Shown here piece by piece: positions 1 to 7,419 of a stretch of 42,259 bases of DNA; the stretch's first letter is position 1; each line of letters begins with the position of its first letter. The DNA is from Natrinema amylolyticum (lineage in GTDB: Archaea; Halobacteriota; Halobacteria; Halobacteriales; Natrialbaceae): NCBI RefSeq assembly GCF_020515625.1, contig NZ_JAIWPJ010000008.1, forward strand, positions 1-42,259, given 5' to 3'. The notes below the pieces were generated by a model. It was not told the DNA's origin and did no database searches. It worked only from the letters and a program-made list of their open reading frames with translations. The translations under genes and the position numbers were made by a program.

Positions 1-717
1 AATCTGCATATGGAACTCGGCGGGAACGCCCCCGCGGTCGTCTTCGACGACGCCGACCTCACTGACGTCGCCGGCAACTGCGCCAAAGGATCGTTCAAGT
101 ACGCCGGCCAGCGCTGCTCGGCGATCTCGCGCGTGCTCGCTCACGAGTCGGTCCACGACGAGCTCGTCGACCTGATCGACGACCAGATGGACGCCTGGAC
201 CGCCGGCGACCTCTTCGACGAGGACACCGCCTTCGGTCCCCTCATCAGCGAGGACCAGGCCGACTGGGTCGAGACACTCGTCGAGGACGCCGTCGACAAG
301 GGCGCGGAGATCGTCCGCGGCGGGAGCCGTCGCGCCCCTGAGGGCGTGCCGGACGAACTCGCCGATCAGTTCTTCGAGCCGACGCTGCTCGCGAACGTCC
401 CGCGTGACGCCCGCATCGTCGACGAGGAGCAGTTCGGTCCCATCGCCGCGATCACGACCTTCGAGGACGAGGACGACGCCCTCGAGATCGCGAACGGCTC
501 CGATCTCGCGCTCGACGCGGCGGTCTTCACGAGCGACTACAAGCGCGCGATGCGGATGGCCAACCGCATCGACGCCGGCGCGGTCCGGATCAACGGCGCG
601 CCGAGCCACGGGCTGGGCGACGTCCCGTTCGGCGGCAACAAGGACTCGGGTATCGGCCGCGAGGGCCTCGACGCCTCGATCCACACGATGATGCGCGAGA
701 AGAGCATCGTCCTGTGA
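1..717 (+). CDS. Aldehyde dehydrogenase, GapN-like (3' part only)
   Basis: This is the C-terminal part of an NAD(P)-dependent aldehyde dehydrogenase; the frame is open from the first base, so the start lies outside the window. Visible are the ELGG motif with the general-base Glu and the catalytic-cysteine motif GQRCSAISR about 30 residues later, then the C-terminal half with FGP and the PFGGNKDSG motif. The form GQRC(S/T)AI near the cysteine and the overall pattern resemble non-phosphorylating glyceraldehyde-3-phosphate dehydrogenase (GapN), but other archaeal members such as lactaldehyde or succinate-semialdehyde dehydrogenases cannot be excluded. It ends in TGA and faces the next gene convergently, with a T-rich stretch between them. 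Confidence 0.9.
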   Translation, partial: NLHMELGGNAPAVVFDDADLTDVAGNCAKGSFKYAGQRCSAISRVLAHESVHDELVDLIDDQMDAWTAGDLFDEDTAFGPLISEDQADWVETLVEDAVDKGAEIVRGGSRRAPEGVPDELADQFFEPTLLANVPRDARIVDEEQFGPIAAITTFEDEDDALEIANGSDLALDAAVFTSDYKRAMRMANRIDAGAVRINGAPSHGLGDVPFGGNKDSGIGREGLDASIHTMMREKSIVL

Positions 718-807
718 TGCTCAGTCGCTTTTCCAACCCCGAAGGCCAAGTATATCCCCTTGTGCCGAACAGAAGTTGTTGAAGATCGATAGTGTTCTCT
801 GAATTAT

Positions 808-1605
808 TCACTCGTCTAGCCAGATGGCAAGCTGGACCTCGTCAACCAGTTCGTCGTCAATAAGATAGTGACCGTCTCGGTTTGACTCGATCGACCAGCC
901 GTTATCCTTAAGGAACGAGACAGCACGCTCATTGGTCTTCGGGAGATTCTGGTGAATTTTTCGATAGCCTCGATTTCGAGCCCAGTCAAGTCCGCTTTCC
1001 ATAAGCGTCGAACCGAGCCCGTTACCGCGATACCGCTCGAGGACGCCTACTGTCAGCTCGGCCGTGTGACTCATATTAGGAAACTGTACCCCTCCGACGT
1101 GAAGCCAGCCGACGGTATCATCGTCAACAGTAGCGACGAAGAATACTCGGTCTTCACTCTCATTGTGACGCAGGAGCACTTCATCACGGCTGATCTCGTC
1201 AGCCAGCCTGGCGGCTACGATGTGGGTGTCTCCGGTGGCAATCGCCTTGATCACACCGACGATACCGGTGATGTCCTCCTGGCGAGCGGGGCGAATGATC
1301 GCTTCGAGATCATCGAGTTTGACGGTTTTTTCGCCCGTATCCATCGGGAACGCTACTCGAAGTTTCCCATCTCGTTCCTTCAAATAGCCATCGCGCTTAA
1401 GAATAGAGACGTGGTGATTGAACTCCTCAGACGACATCATCACCGACGGTTCGAGATCGGATCCTGACCGTGCCGGCTTAGAGCTGGTTTCCGGCCGTAC
1501 TAGGACATTTTGGCGCACTGTTTCGGGTCTCACAGCACCGTTGCGCTCTATGTACTCGTAGATTTGACGCCGACGATCGTGGTCAAACTGTCGTAGAGAT
1601 GTCAT
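808..1605 (-). CDS. HTH domain - GNAT N-acetyltransferase fusion
   Basis: 265-residue protein. The N-terminal ~100 residues look like a winged helix domain of the haloarchaeal type (a segment beginning DHDRRRQIYEYIERNG and a second helix region ending ILKRDGYLKERDGKL). The C-terminal ~150 residues are a GNAT acetyltransferase with the acetyl-CoA loop RYRGNGLGSTLM and the late helix NERAVSFLKDNGW. The acceptor is unknown. The frame is open a further 53 codons upstream, but I choose the ATG at 1605 because an AT-rich TATA-like stretch lies about 26-36 bases before it, which fits a leaderless haloarchaeal transcript; an ATG at 1629 is the alternative. The HTH half could bind DNA or be purely structural. 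Confidence 0.85.
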   Translation of the reverse strand: MTSLRQFDHDRRRQIYEYIERNGAVRPETVRQNVLVRPETSSKPARSGSDLEPSVMMSSEEFNHHVSILKRDGYLKERDGKLRVAFPMDTGEKTVKLDDLEAIIRPARQEDITGIVGVIKAIATGDTHIVAARLADEISRDEVLLRHNESEDRVFFVATVDDDTVGWLHVGGVQFPNMSHTAELTVGVLERYRGNGLGSTLMESGLDWARNRGYRKIHQNLPKTNERAVSFLKDNGWSIESNRDGHYLIDDELVDEVQLAIWLDE

Positions 1606-1845
1606 GGGTGATAGCAATTTATCCTCCATAATAATTTTTTGTGAAGGATCTTTGATCGCTTTCCAATTCTCACGAGAGGGGCCAAGAGAACCATGAAAAG
1701 TTCTAATAACTTCAGATCCATATGAGAGTAGGCCCCGTTTAGAACCTCCGCGGGCGTCTAACATTATTCCAGATCAAATCCAACACGGCTACACGTTGTG
1801 AGATCTCCCAGAAGTTACAGTGATGAGATGCCGCTCGAGGTAGAT

Positions 1846-1998
1846 ATGAGCGAGCAGACACAGTCGGGAGAGGAGGAAGACTGGTCGCTACCGTCGTATC
1901 CGTACTGTTGGAAAGCGGTGATTCTGGTATACACACGCGGTCCGATGGAACATATCGCAGCGCCGTGCGGTTGTCGAGTCGCGTCGCCAGACCTCTGA
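1846..1998 (+). CDS. Possible small protein (50 aa), unrecognised
   Basis: Short open frame of 50 codons starting MSEQTQSGEEEDW and ending in a cysteine-containing tail (PCGC). A purine-rich GAGGTA sits just before the ATG. I recognise no family. It lies in the gap between the acetyltransferase gene and the right end of the IS200/IS605 element, and could be a genuine small haloarchaeal protein or leftover of a gene damaged by the insertion. The acidic N-terminus is compatible with a real halophilic protein; nothing else supports it. Confidence 0.3.
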   Translation: MSEQTQSGEEEDWSLPSYPYCWKAVILVYTRGPMEHIAAPCGCRVASPDL

Positions 1999-2065
1999 GG
2001 TAGACTCGGCCATCGACGCGACTGAAACCACCGCTACTGCATATTTTGCATCGACCTGACATCCT

Positions 2066-2085
2066 CCCACGGCTAAAGCCGTGGG
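2066..2085 (-). repeat. Right-end hairpin of the IS200/IS605 element
   Basis: Perfect inverted repeat CCCACGGC-TAAA-GCCGTGGG overlapping the last codons and stop of tnpB. In this family the right-end region is recognised by TnpA and also forms the 3' part of the omega (guide) RNA of TnpB. A near copy is present as an orphan at about 33586-33605. Confidence 0.85.
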
Positions 2086-3227
2086 GTTCCCCCACTGGGG
2101 GTTGAATCCACGGTTAGCGGGAGGTTCGCAGGTTCGTCGTCGCGTGGGACGATGACCTGCGTTTCGGGCTGTGCCAGTACAGCCCCCGCCTCGGACAGCG
2201 GTTTCGAGAACTTGCCCAAGGCTCGTTTGCCGATATTCAGCGCACCGTTCTTGTCCGCGTTATCGTCCAACCCACACTCGGGACACTCAAACCGCCCCTG
2301 CGTCTCACGGACGCCCTCGCAGGCACAATGGTTGCACGTCTTTGACGTGTCGTATTCGTCGACCAACTGCACGTCAATGCCCACGTCGTGAGCCTTGTAT
2401 TCGATGTAGTTCAGGAGGCGGGCGAACGGCATCTTGTGGGTCTTGTCGTTGACGTACCGTCCCTTGTCGTTGTCCTTGCGAATCCCGCCGAGGTCGCCCA
2501 CGACGATAACTGCGTTCCGTTCCTCGGCATCCTCCACTATTTGGCGAGCAATCTTGTGGAGGCGGTCGTCCACCTTCCGTGCCTCAGCGTCACCGATACG
2601 CTCCACGACCTGCTGGCCCTGTCGAGGTTTCGCCTTCCCGATGGACTTCCGCAGTTGCTTGTAGTGTTCGCGGATTCGACGCACCTCCTCACCGTAGAAG
2701 GTGGTATTGCGGTCGGAGAGGAACGCGCAGGTAGCGACCCAGCGTGCGCCCATGTCGATAGCCAGTACGTCGTCGTACTCGTCTTGAACGGTCACAGACC
2801 GTTTGACGACGATATGGACGTACCAATCACCATCTCGGCGCACAAGTTCGCTGTCCCGAATGTCGCCTTCTCGGACGAGTTGTTCGTCCTTGTGCGGGAC
2901 GTGTGCGGGACACCAGATAGAGTTTCCCCGCCCATGCTCGGGGTCGTAGATGGGGACTTTGACCCACCACGACGAGAGAACAGTATCCTCGTCGTAGGAT
3001 ACGTCGAACACGTCGTTGCGAAGGACGACGGGTTGTTCGGTGTCGGGGTTCGGGTCTTTCTGACGCTGGACTTTCGACACCTGTTGCTGGGTCGCGGAGT
3101 AGAGGTCGGCGTCTCCGCCGTGAACCTCGGTCTGGAACGCTTTGTACTCATGGGCGAGCAGGTCAGCCTTCCTGTTGGTCAGCGAGTGGAGTTTGACCCG
3201 CACCGTGGTTGAGATGTTCCGTTGCAT
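2073..3227 (-). CDS. tnpB: TnpB, RNA-guided nuclease-family protein of IS200/IS605
   Basis: 384 residues, full length for the family. The RuvC-like core is visible: RuvC-I Asp in LAIDMG (D158), a four-cysteine zinc knuckle (C298, C301, C315, C318) and the RuvC-III Asp in NADKNGALNI (D325). At the RuvC-II position, where TnpB normally has Glu (VxED-L), this protein reads VVGDLGGIR, so residue 244 is Gly. TnpB proteins use an omega RNA from the element's right end to cut DNA and maintain the element; loss of the Glu would predict a weak or dead nuclease unless another acidic residue substitutes. It starts two bases after the tnpA stop, so the two are probably co-transcribed. Confidence 0.93.
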   Translation of the reverse strand: MQRNISTTVRVKLHSLTNRKADLLAHEYKAFQTEVHGGDADLYSATQQQVSKVQRQKDPNPDTEQPVVLRNDVFDVSYDEDTVLSSWWVKVPIYDPEHGRGNSIWCPAHVPHKDEQLVREGDIRDSELVRRDGDWYVHIVVKRSVTVQDEYDDVLAIDMGARWVATCAFLSDRNTTFYGEEVRRIREHYKQLRKSIGKAKPRQGQQVVERIGDAEARKVDDRLHKIARQIVEDAEERNAVIVVGDLGGIRKDNDKGRYVNDKTHKMPFARLLNYIEYKAHDVGIDVQLVDEYDTSKTCNHCACEGVRETQGRFECPECGLDDNADKNGALNIGKRALGKFSKPLSEAGAVLAQPETQVIVPRDDEPANLPLTVDSTPSGGTPRL

Positions 3228-3229
3228 GG

Positions 3230-3619
3230 CTATTCACCTGCTTGGGCGTCGATGTACTCCTCGATGACCTCGCTGGATACGTCGCCCGCGCTTGAGACGA
3301 AGTACGAGCGCGTCCACAGCGACGGCAAGCCGAAGTCGAACTCGTCGCGGAGGTGGCGAGAGGAGTAGCCCTTGACCTGTTGCATGATTTTGTTCGGGGC
3401 GAGCGTGGGGTCGCCCGTGATGAACAAGTGTACGTGGTCGGGGCGAATCGCCAACTCCAAGATTTCGAGGTCGAGTTCGTCGGCCTTCTCCTCGATGAGT
3501 TCTTCGAGACGGATGCGTACTTCGCCCTCAAGCACCGATTTTCGGTATTTCGGGCACCAGATGAAGTGGTACTGGAGTTTGTGGACGGTGGTACGTTCCC
3601 GGTCGAACCCACGAGGCAT
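3230..3619 (-). CDS. tnpA: TnpA, IS200/IS605-family Y1 HUH transposase
   Basis: About 129 residues from the ATG at 3619 (137 from a GTG at 3643). It carries the HUH motif RPDHVHLFI and a catalytic tyrosine in the C-terminal helix IEEYIDAQ, the standard arrangement for single-strand DNA cleavage and joining by these transposases. The motif QYHFIWCPKYR near the N-terminus is typical. I prefer the ATG at 3619 because homologous proteins usually begin a few residues before the HKLQYHFIW motif. A TATA-like CTATATA lies between the two candidate starts, so the start is not certain. Confidence 0.93.
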   Translation of the reverse strand: MPRGFDRERTTVHKLQYHFIWCPKYRKSVLEGEVRIRLEELIEEKADELDLEILELAIRPDHVHLFITGDPTLAPNKIMQQVKGYSSRHLRDEFDFGLPSLWTRSYFVSSAGDVSSEVIEEYIDAQAGE

Positions 3620-3717
3620 CGTCAGTATATAGAAATTGCCCACCTAAAGATGCTATGCAAGCATCTAACCCCAGCCGTGGCTACGAGCGTGGATAGATTC
3701 CCAGTTGTCGGCTTCAT

Positions 3718-3737
3718 CCCACCCCTGAAGGGGTGGG
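3718..3737 (-). repeat. Left-end hairpin of the IS200/IS605 element
   Basis: Perfect inverted repeat CCCACCCC-TGAA-GGGGTGGG, about 100 bases upstream of tnpA. It is the expected subterminal structure recognised by the Y1 transposase at the left end. Confidence 0.8.
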
Positions 3738-3760
3738 CTTTCGCCTCGCTACCGCTGTAA

Positions 3761-3936
3761 CTCCGAGTCTCGCCTGTGATGGGGGAGATAGGAGTAACAG
3801 CTGGTTGGCACAGCCATCGACTTTCGTGTTCGATTCCGAGTGCGGTGCGTTCGTACCGCAAGAACACGTGGCTCGTAAACCCTAATATCCCAAACGCGGT
3901 CGGGATTCCCGCGTCTTCAGGCGCGGGAGGATGTCA
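3761..3936 (+). mobile_element. Relic of the 3' end of a second IS200/IS605-type element
   Basis: The + strand carries a second right-end hairpin (3908-3927, stem CCCGCGTC/GGCGCGGG with one G-T pair and a TTCA loop) followed by GGGAGGATGTCA. This is the exact reverse complement of TGACATCCTCCC at the right end of the complete element (2057-2068). The preceding codons read ...NAVGIPASSGAGGC, resembling the extreme C-terminus of another haloarchaeal TnpB type. So only the last ~170 bases of an oppositely oriented element remain, apparently cut off by insertion of the complete one. Its end supplies the stop codon of the neighbouring GH15 gene. Confidence 0.6.
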
Positions 3937-5796
3937 ATGTTCGGAAGACGTGATCGGATCGCCGAGCCGAATTCCCATCGGTGCCGGTCCGGGCGTCTCG
4001 TTCCCCCGCATATAGCCGAGGTAGAGGGCGCTGTTGACGATGCCGATGTGGCTGAACGCTTGCGGGTAGTTTCCGAGGTGCGCCCCGGTCTCCGGGTCTA
4101 TTTCCTCCGCGACGAGTCCGAGTGGATTCAGGTACTCCAAGAGCGACTCGAATCGGGACTGCGCTTCTTCGACGTGCCCGGAGAGTGCCAGCGCGTCGAT
4201 CAACCAGCACGAGCAGAGGACGAACGCCCCCTCGTCGCCCGGGAGGCCGTCGTCGCCATCGTACCGCGACACGAAAACGTCGTCCTCGACTAACGTCTCC
4301 TCGATCGCATCGATCGTTCCCCGAATGCGATCGTCGTCGAACGGCAGGAAGCCGACGATCGGGAGCAACAGCCCCGTCGCGTCCAACGCATCGGTCCCGT
4401 AGGACTGCACGAACGCGCCGACATCCTCGTCGTAGCCGTTCTCGAGGACGTCCGTCCGGATCGTCTCGCGGGTCTCTCGCCACGCCTCGAGCGGGGCGTC
4501 GTGGTCTCCGTCGGTCGCGATCGCGATACCCCGATCGAGGGCGACCCAACACATCACTTTCGAATAGACGAAGTGTTCGTTCCCGCCGCGGACTTCCCAG
4601 ATGCCCGCGTCCGGTTCGTCCCAGATTTCGCGAACGTAGTCGACGACGTCACGGATTCGGTTCCACTCCTCATCGTCCAGCTTCCGCCCGTGGTGGTGCA
4701 TCTCGTCGACGGCCAACAGGAGTTCGCCGTAGATATCGAGCTGTCGCTGCTCGGCCGCTTCGTTTCCGATCCGAACCGGACGCGAACCGCGATAGCCCTC
4801 GAAGTGATCGAGTTCGCGCTCCTCGAGATCGGACTCGCCGTGAAGGCTATACAGCGGCTGGATCGCTGCCGGATCGTCCGCCTGACAGAGATCCATGAAC
4901 CAGTCGAAGTAATCGGTCGCCTCCTCGGCGGTACCGAGGTTCATCAGCGCCTGAACGGTGAATCCGGCGTCTCGCAGCCAGTTGAACCGGTAATCCCAGT
5001 TCCGGACGCCGCCGATATCTTCGGGCAACGACGTCGTCGGCGCGGCCGCGATCGCTCCCGATTCGGCGTGCGTGAGGAGTTTGAGAACGAGTTCCGAGCG
5101 GACGACCTGATCATGCCAGGGCCCCTCGAAGGCGCAGTCGTCTTCCGGGCCGCAGCTATGCGCCCAGTCGGTCCAGTACGCGAGCGTCTCCTCCAGTGCG
5201 GCGTCCGGGTTCGTATTCGCGTCCTCGGCGCCCGTACACCGGAGCAGGAACCACTCCGTCTCGCCGGCATCGAGCGACAGTTCGCCGGTGATTCGCCCGC
5301 CGTCGATTTCCAGGTCGATCGGGCTCTCGAGTAGCGTCCGTTCATCCTCACCGTCGGCGAGGATACCCTTCCCGACCGATTCGATCGACGTCTCCGCACG
5401 CCCGTAATCGAACTGCGGATCGAGTTCGACTTCGAGGTCGATGGTTCCGTCCGTACAGGTAACTTTGCGGTAGAGAACCTTCTTCGGATGGGCGACCTGG
5501 CCGGCTGGGGGCAGGAAGTCCGTCACCGTCACCGTGGCGCCGTCGGTTCGAAAGGTCGTCTCGAGGACGTTCGTGTCGTCGACGTAGTGACGATCCGTCT
5601 CGAAGGAATCGACCGGCGTGATCCGAAATCGACCGCCGCGCTCGGCGTCGAGAATCGCGGCGAGGATGCTCGGCGACTCGAGGTGCGGGAAGGGGAACCA
5701 GTCGACCGAACCGTTCGGCGCGACGAGCGCGCACGTCTCGAGGTTGCCGACGACGCCGTAGACTTCGATCGGAGGGTACGCGCCGGACTCAGTCAT
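3934..5796 (-). CDS. Glycoside hydrolase family 15 (glucoamylase/trehalase-like)
   Basis: 620 residues. The N-terminal segment (YPPIEVYGVVGNLETCALV...GSVDWFPFP) is the beta-rich trehalase-like domain found in bacterial and archaeal GH15 proteins. The C-terminal (alpha/alpha)6 barrel contains RNWDYRFNWLRDAGFT, a catalytic-acid region AGIWEVRGG and a catalytic-base region LVAEEIDPETGAHLGNYPQAFSH. It should release glucose from alpha-glucans or split trehalose-like sugars; no signal peptide is seen, so it is probably cytoplasmic. I start at the ATG at 5796 because the conserved N-terminus begins there. Its TGA (3934-3936) lies inside the end sequence of an IS200/IS605 relic, so the last residues (SSEH) may differ from the ancestral C-terminus. 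Confidence 0.92.
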   Translation of the reverse strand: MTESGAYPPIEVYGVVGNLETCALVAPNGSVDWFPFPHLESPSILAAILDAERGGRFRITPVDSFETDRHYVDDTNVLETTFRTDGATVTVTDFLPPAGQVAHPKKVLYRKVTCTDGTIDLEVELDPQFDYGRAETSIESVGKGILADGEDERTLLESPIDLEIDGGRITGELSLDAGETEWFLLRCTGAEDANTNPDAALEETLAYWTDWAHSCGPEDDCAFEGPWHDQVVRSELVLKLLTHAESGAIAAAPTTSLPEDIGGVRNWDYRFNWLRDAGFTVQALMNLGTAEEATDYFDWFMDLCQADDPAAIQPLYSLHGESDLEERELDHFEGYRGSRPVRIGNEAAEQRQLDIYGELLLAVDEMHHHGRKLDDEEWNRIRDVVDYVREIWDEPDAGIWEVRGGNEHFVYSKVMCWVALDRGIAIATDGDHDAPLEAWRETRETIRTDVLENGYDEDVGAFVQSYGTDALDATGLLLPIVGFLPFDDDRIRGTIDAIEETLVEDDVFVSRYDGDDGLPGDEGAFVLCSCWLIDALALSGHVEEAQSRFESLLEYLNPLGLVAEEIDPETGAHLGNYPQAFSHIGIVNSALYLGYMRGNETPGPAPMGIRLGDPITSSEH

Positions 5797-5991
5797 CGAC
5801 ACCACCGACAGCGCGAAGGGAGGCGCCGAGCGCAGAGTATCCGCGGGGCGAGACGATGCACATACTGTCCCGTTCGAGGACCAGCAAGAAAAAAGCGGAG
5901 CACGCAACGACCCGCAAAGAATAGCAGTGCGTGTTCTCGAAAATTGTCGTAGGGTGAATACTTACGCGGCTCACTCTCGAGGGTCTGTACG

Positions 5992-6423
5992 ATGGGCTGC
6001 GTTCCGAAACTCGTCTACGACGACGACTGTCACTTCTGTACGTGGTCCGCGACGTTTGCCGTTCGCCGAAGCGACATTCAGTCGATCAAGCTCTCGGAAG
6101 TCCGAGAGGGACGATCACGACTCAGCGACTTCGAACGGGAGCACCTCCCCGACGGCTACGAGGAGTGCGCGCAACTGATCACCGAGAACGCGGTGTACTC
6201 CTGTGGCGCCGCGACCGAAGAGTCGCTCGTCATCGCCGGCGTGCTGCCGAGACGACTGGTCGAGTTCTTGCGGCGGTTCGAGACGTACGGGCGGCTACGA
6301 GAGAAAACGTATCACACTGTTTCGAGCAACCGAGACATCGTCTCGAACGTACTCGGCAGGGATCCCCCAGTTAGCGATCACGTCTCCGAGGACGAGGTCC
6401 GTCCCGAACAGTCGTCCAGATGA
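5992..6423 (+). CDS. DCC family (DUF393) thiol-disulfide oxidoreductase-like protein
   Basis: 143 residues with the signature VYDDDCHFCTWSA near the N-terminus (C13 and C16), which matches the DxxCxxC motif of the DUF393/DCC family of predicted thiol-disulfide proteins with a thioredoxin-like fold. The substrate is unknown. The last ~30 residues are hydrophilic and not part of the usual domain. It is transcribed divergently from the GH15 gene; a TATA-like GAATACTTACG at 5956-5966 is suitably placed for a nearly leaderless transcript from the ATG at 5992. Confidence 0.85.
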   Translation: MGCVPKLVYDDDCHFCTWSATFAVRRSDIQSIKLSEVREGRSRLSDFEREHLPDGYEECAQLITENAVYSCGAATEESLVIAGVLPRRLVEFLRRFETYGRLREKTYHTVSSNRDIVSNVLGRDPPVSDHVSEDEVRPEQSSR

Positions 6424-6625
6424 CGCCGAGTAGCCCTCGATGAACGAATCTACAGGCGGTTCGAGGCGGTTCACCGAACCCGAGTACGAGATGCGAAATC
6501 ATCGGTCGGCAGTGCTCGAAGAAGGATGCGATATGAATGCGGTACTCGTCGCCACGGGGACGAGGCCCGAAAAATCACGGTACGAGGACGCTCGATTGCG
6601 GGACCGATCCGCAGTCCGGTCTCGC

Positions 6626-6724
6626 TCACATCTCGTCTTCGTGCTCCTCCTGTGCGTGTTCGTGGAGTTCTTCTTCCGTGTCGAACGACTGACTACAGAG
6701 GTCACACTCGTGTTCATCTGCCAT
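6626..6724 (-). CDS. 32-residue C2H2 zinc-finger protein
   Basis: A tiny gene: 32 codons plus TGA, starting MADEHECDLC. The residues fit the classical zinc-finger spacing exactly: C7-x2-C10, F14, L20, H23-x4-H28. The protein is very acidic, as expected for a halophile. A TATA box TTTATTTA lies 33-26 bases before the ATG (+ strand 6750-6757), the arrangement of leaderless haloarchaeal genes. Haloarchaea encode many very small zinc-finger proteins, some involved in regulation or stress. Overlapping longer frames on the + strand have no protein-like features. Confidence 0.8.
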   Translation of the reverse strand: MADEHECDLCSQSFDTEEELHEHAQEEHEDEM

Positions 6725-6852
6725 GGGTACGGCTCTCACCATCTAATAGTAAATAAACGCTCGCTAACCTGGCGGTCATTCGGTCACCGGTCGGTAACCC
6801 GTTTCGAGACGAGGGGCAAAGAAGTGGCGCGAAAACAGAACGAATACTACTA

Positions 6853-6882
6853 GTAACAAGGTTACGATACGTAACTATATAC
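6853..6882 (+). promoter_or_regulatory. Promoter with triple GTAAC half-site operator of the HxlR gene
   Basis: Upstream of the HxlR gene the sequence reads GTAAC-aag-GTTAC-gatac-GTAAC and then runs into the TATA box (CTATATA, 6875-6881) about 30 bases before the ATG at 6906. Neighbouring half-sites are inverted with respect to each other. Such overlap of an inverted repeat with the BRE/TATA region suggests repression, most simply autoregulation by the HxlR dimer. Confidence 0.6.
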
Positions 6883-6905
6883 CGATTCGGGTCTAATCGG
6901 TACTT

Positions 6906-7280
6906 ATGGGCGAATCGACGCAGCAACTGAAAGTGTGGTGTACGGGCGAAGACTGGTGTCCGATCACCTCCACTGCAACGCTGATCGGCAGGAAGTGGCA
7001 TACTGTAGTCATTCATCGGCTACTCGCTAACGGTCCGCTCGGGTTCAATGCCCTCAAAGAAGAAGTCGGAGGCATATCCAGTAAGGTCCTCTCCGATGTT
7101 CTCGAGGACCTCGAACAGAAGCAACTGATCGACAGAGAGATCGTCAACGAAAAGCCAGTCCGGGTCGAGTACTCGCTGACCGACATCGGTGAGTCACTCG
7201 AACCTGTTATTCAAGAGATGGCTCACTGGGGAGAAGCACACCTGACGGCTGCACCGGACGAAGAGAGTTCGGTCGCGTAA
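6906..7280 (+). CDS. HxlR-family winged-helix transcriptional regulator
   Basis: 124 residues with the HxlR signature: an N-terminal cysteine segment (WCTGEDWCPI, C12 and C18), LIGRKWHTVVIHRLL, the recognition-helix region GISSKVLSDVLEDLEQKQLI and the wing VEYSLTDIGESLEPVI. HxlR proteins sense reactive or electrophilic compounds or redox state, often through cysteines, and usually control an adjacent gene. The divergent neighbour is a tiny zinc-finger gene, and the upstream inverted repeats overlap the TATA box, which suggests autoregulation. The target genes cannot be told from this window. Confidence 0.93.
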   Translation: MGESTQQLKVWCTGEDWCPITSTATLIGRKWHTVVIHRLLANGPLGFNALKEEVGGISSKVLSDVLEDLEQKQLIDREIVNEKPVRVEYSLTDIGESLEPVIQEMAHWGEAHLTAAPDEESSVA

Positions 7281-7419
7281 CCGAATCATGTCGTTCGCAG
7301 CTGCCCGCCGCGATAAGCATCGATTCTGTATATACCACTGATCCTTCATCGGCCAGAGTCGTCTTCGCGACGGGGAACAGAACTCTTTGCAACGAAAGTC
7401 TACCGTGAGAAATCTGAAG

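Larger units (their letters stand above)
2057..3760 (-). mobile_element. IS200/IS605-family insertion sequence (tnpA + tnpB)
   Basis: Complete-looking element encoding a Y1 HUH transposase (TnpA) and TnpB, both on the minus strand. The subterminal hairpins expected for the family are present: a perfect 8-bp stem with TGAA loop at 3718-3737 (left end, before tnpA) and a perfect 8-bp stem with TAAA loop at 2066-2085 (right end, overlapping the tnpB stop). Reading the minus strand, TTAC (3757-3760) lies about 20 bases outside the left hairpin and may be the target tetranucleotide. There are no terminal inverted repeats or target duplication, as usual for this family. The exact tips are estimates. 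Confidence 0.85.

Noticed and set aside
3826-3845. GTTCGATTCC, resembling a tRNA T-loop
   Set aside because: No acceptor stem, anticodon arm or D arm can be formed around it; it lies in transposon relic sequence.
2066-3927. A single transposon spanning 2057-3936 with inverted ends
   Set aside because: IS200/IS605 elements have no terminal inverted repeats; a complete left-end hairpin at 3718-3737 shows the active element ends near 3757, leaving the rest as a separate relic.
6440-6853. 137-codon + frame across the zinc-finger region
   Set aside because: No family features and unlike halophilic composition; the antisense 32-residue zinc finger with its promoter explains the region better.
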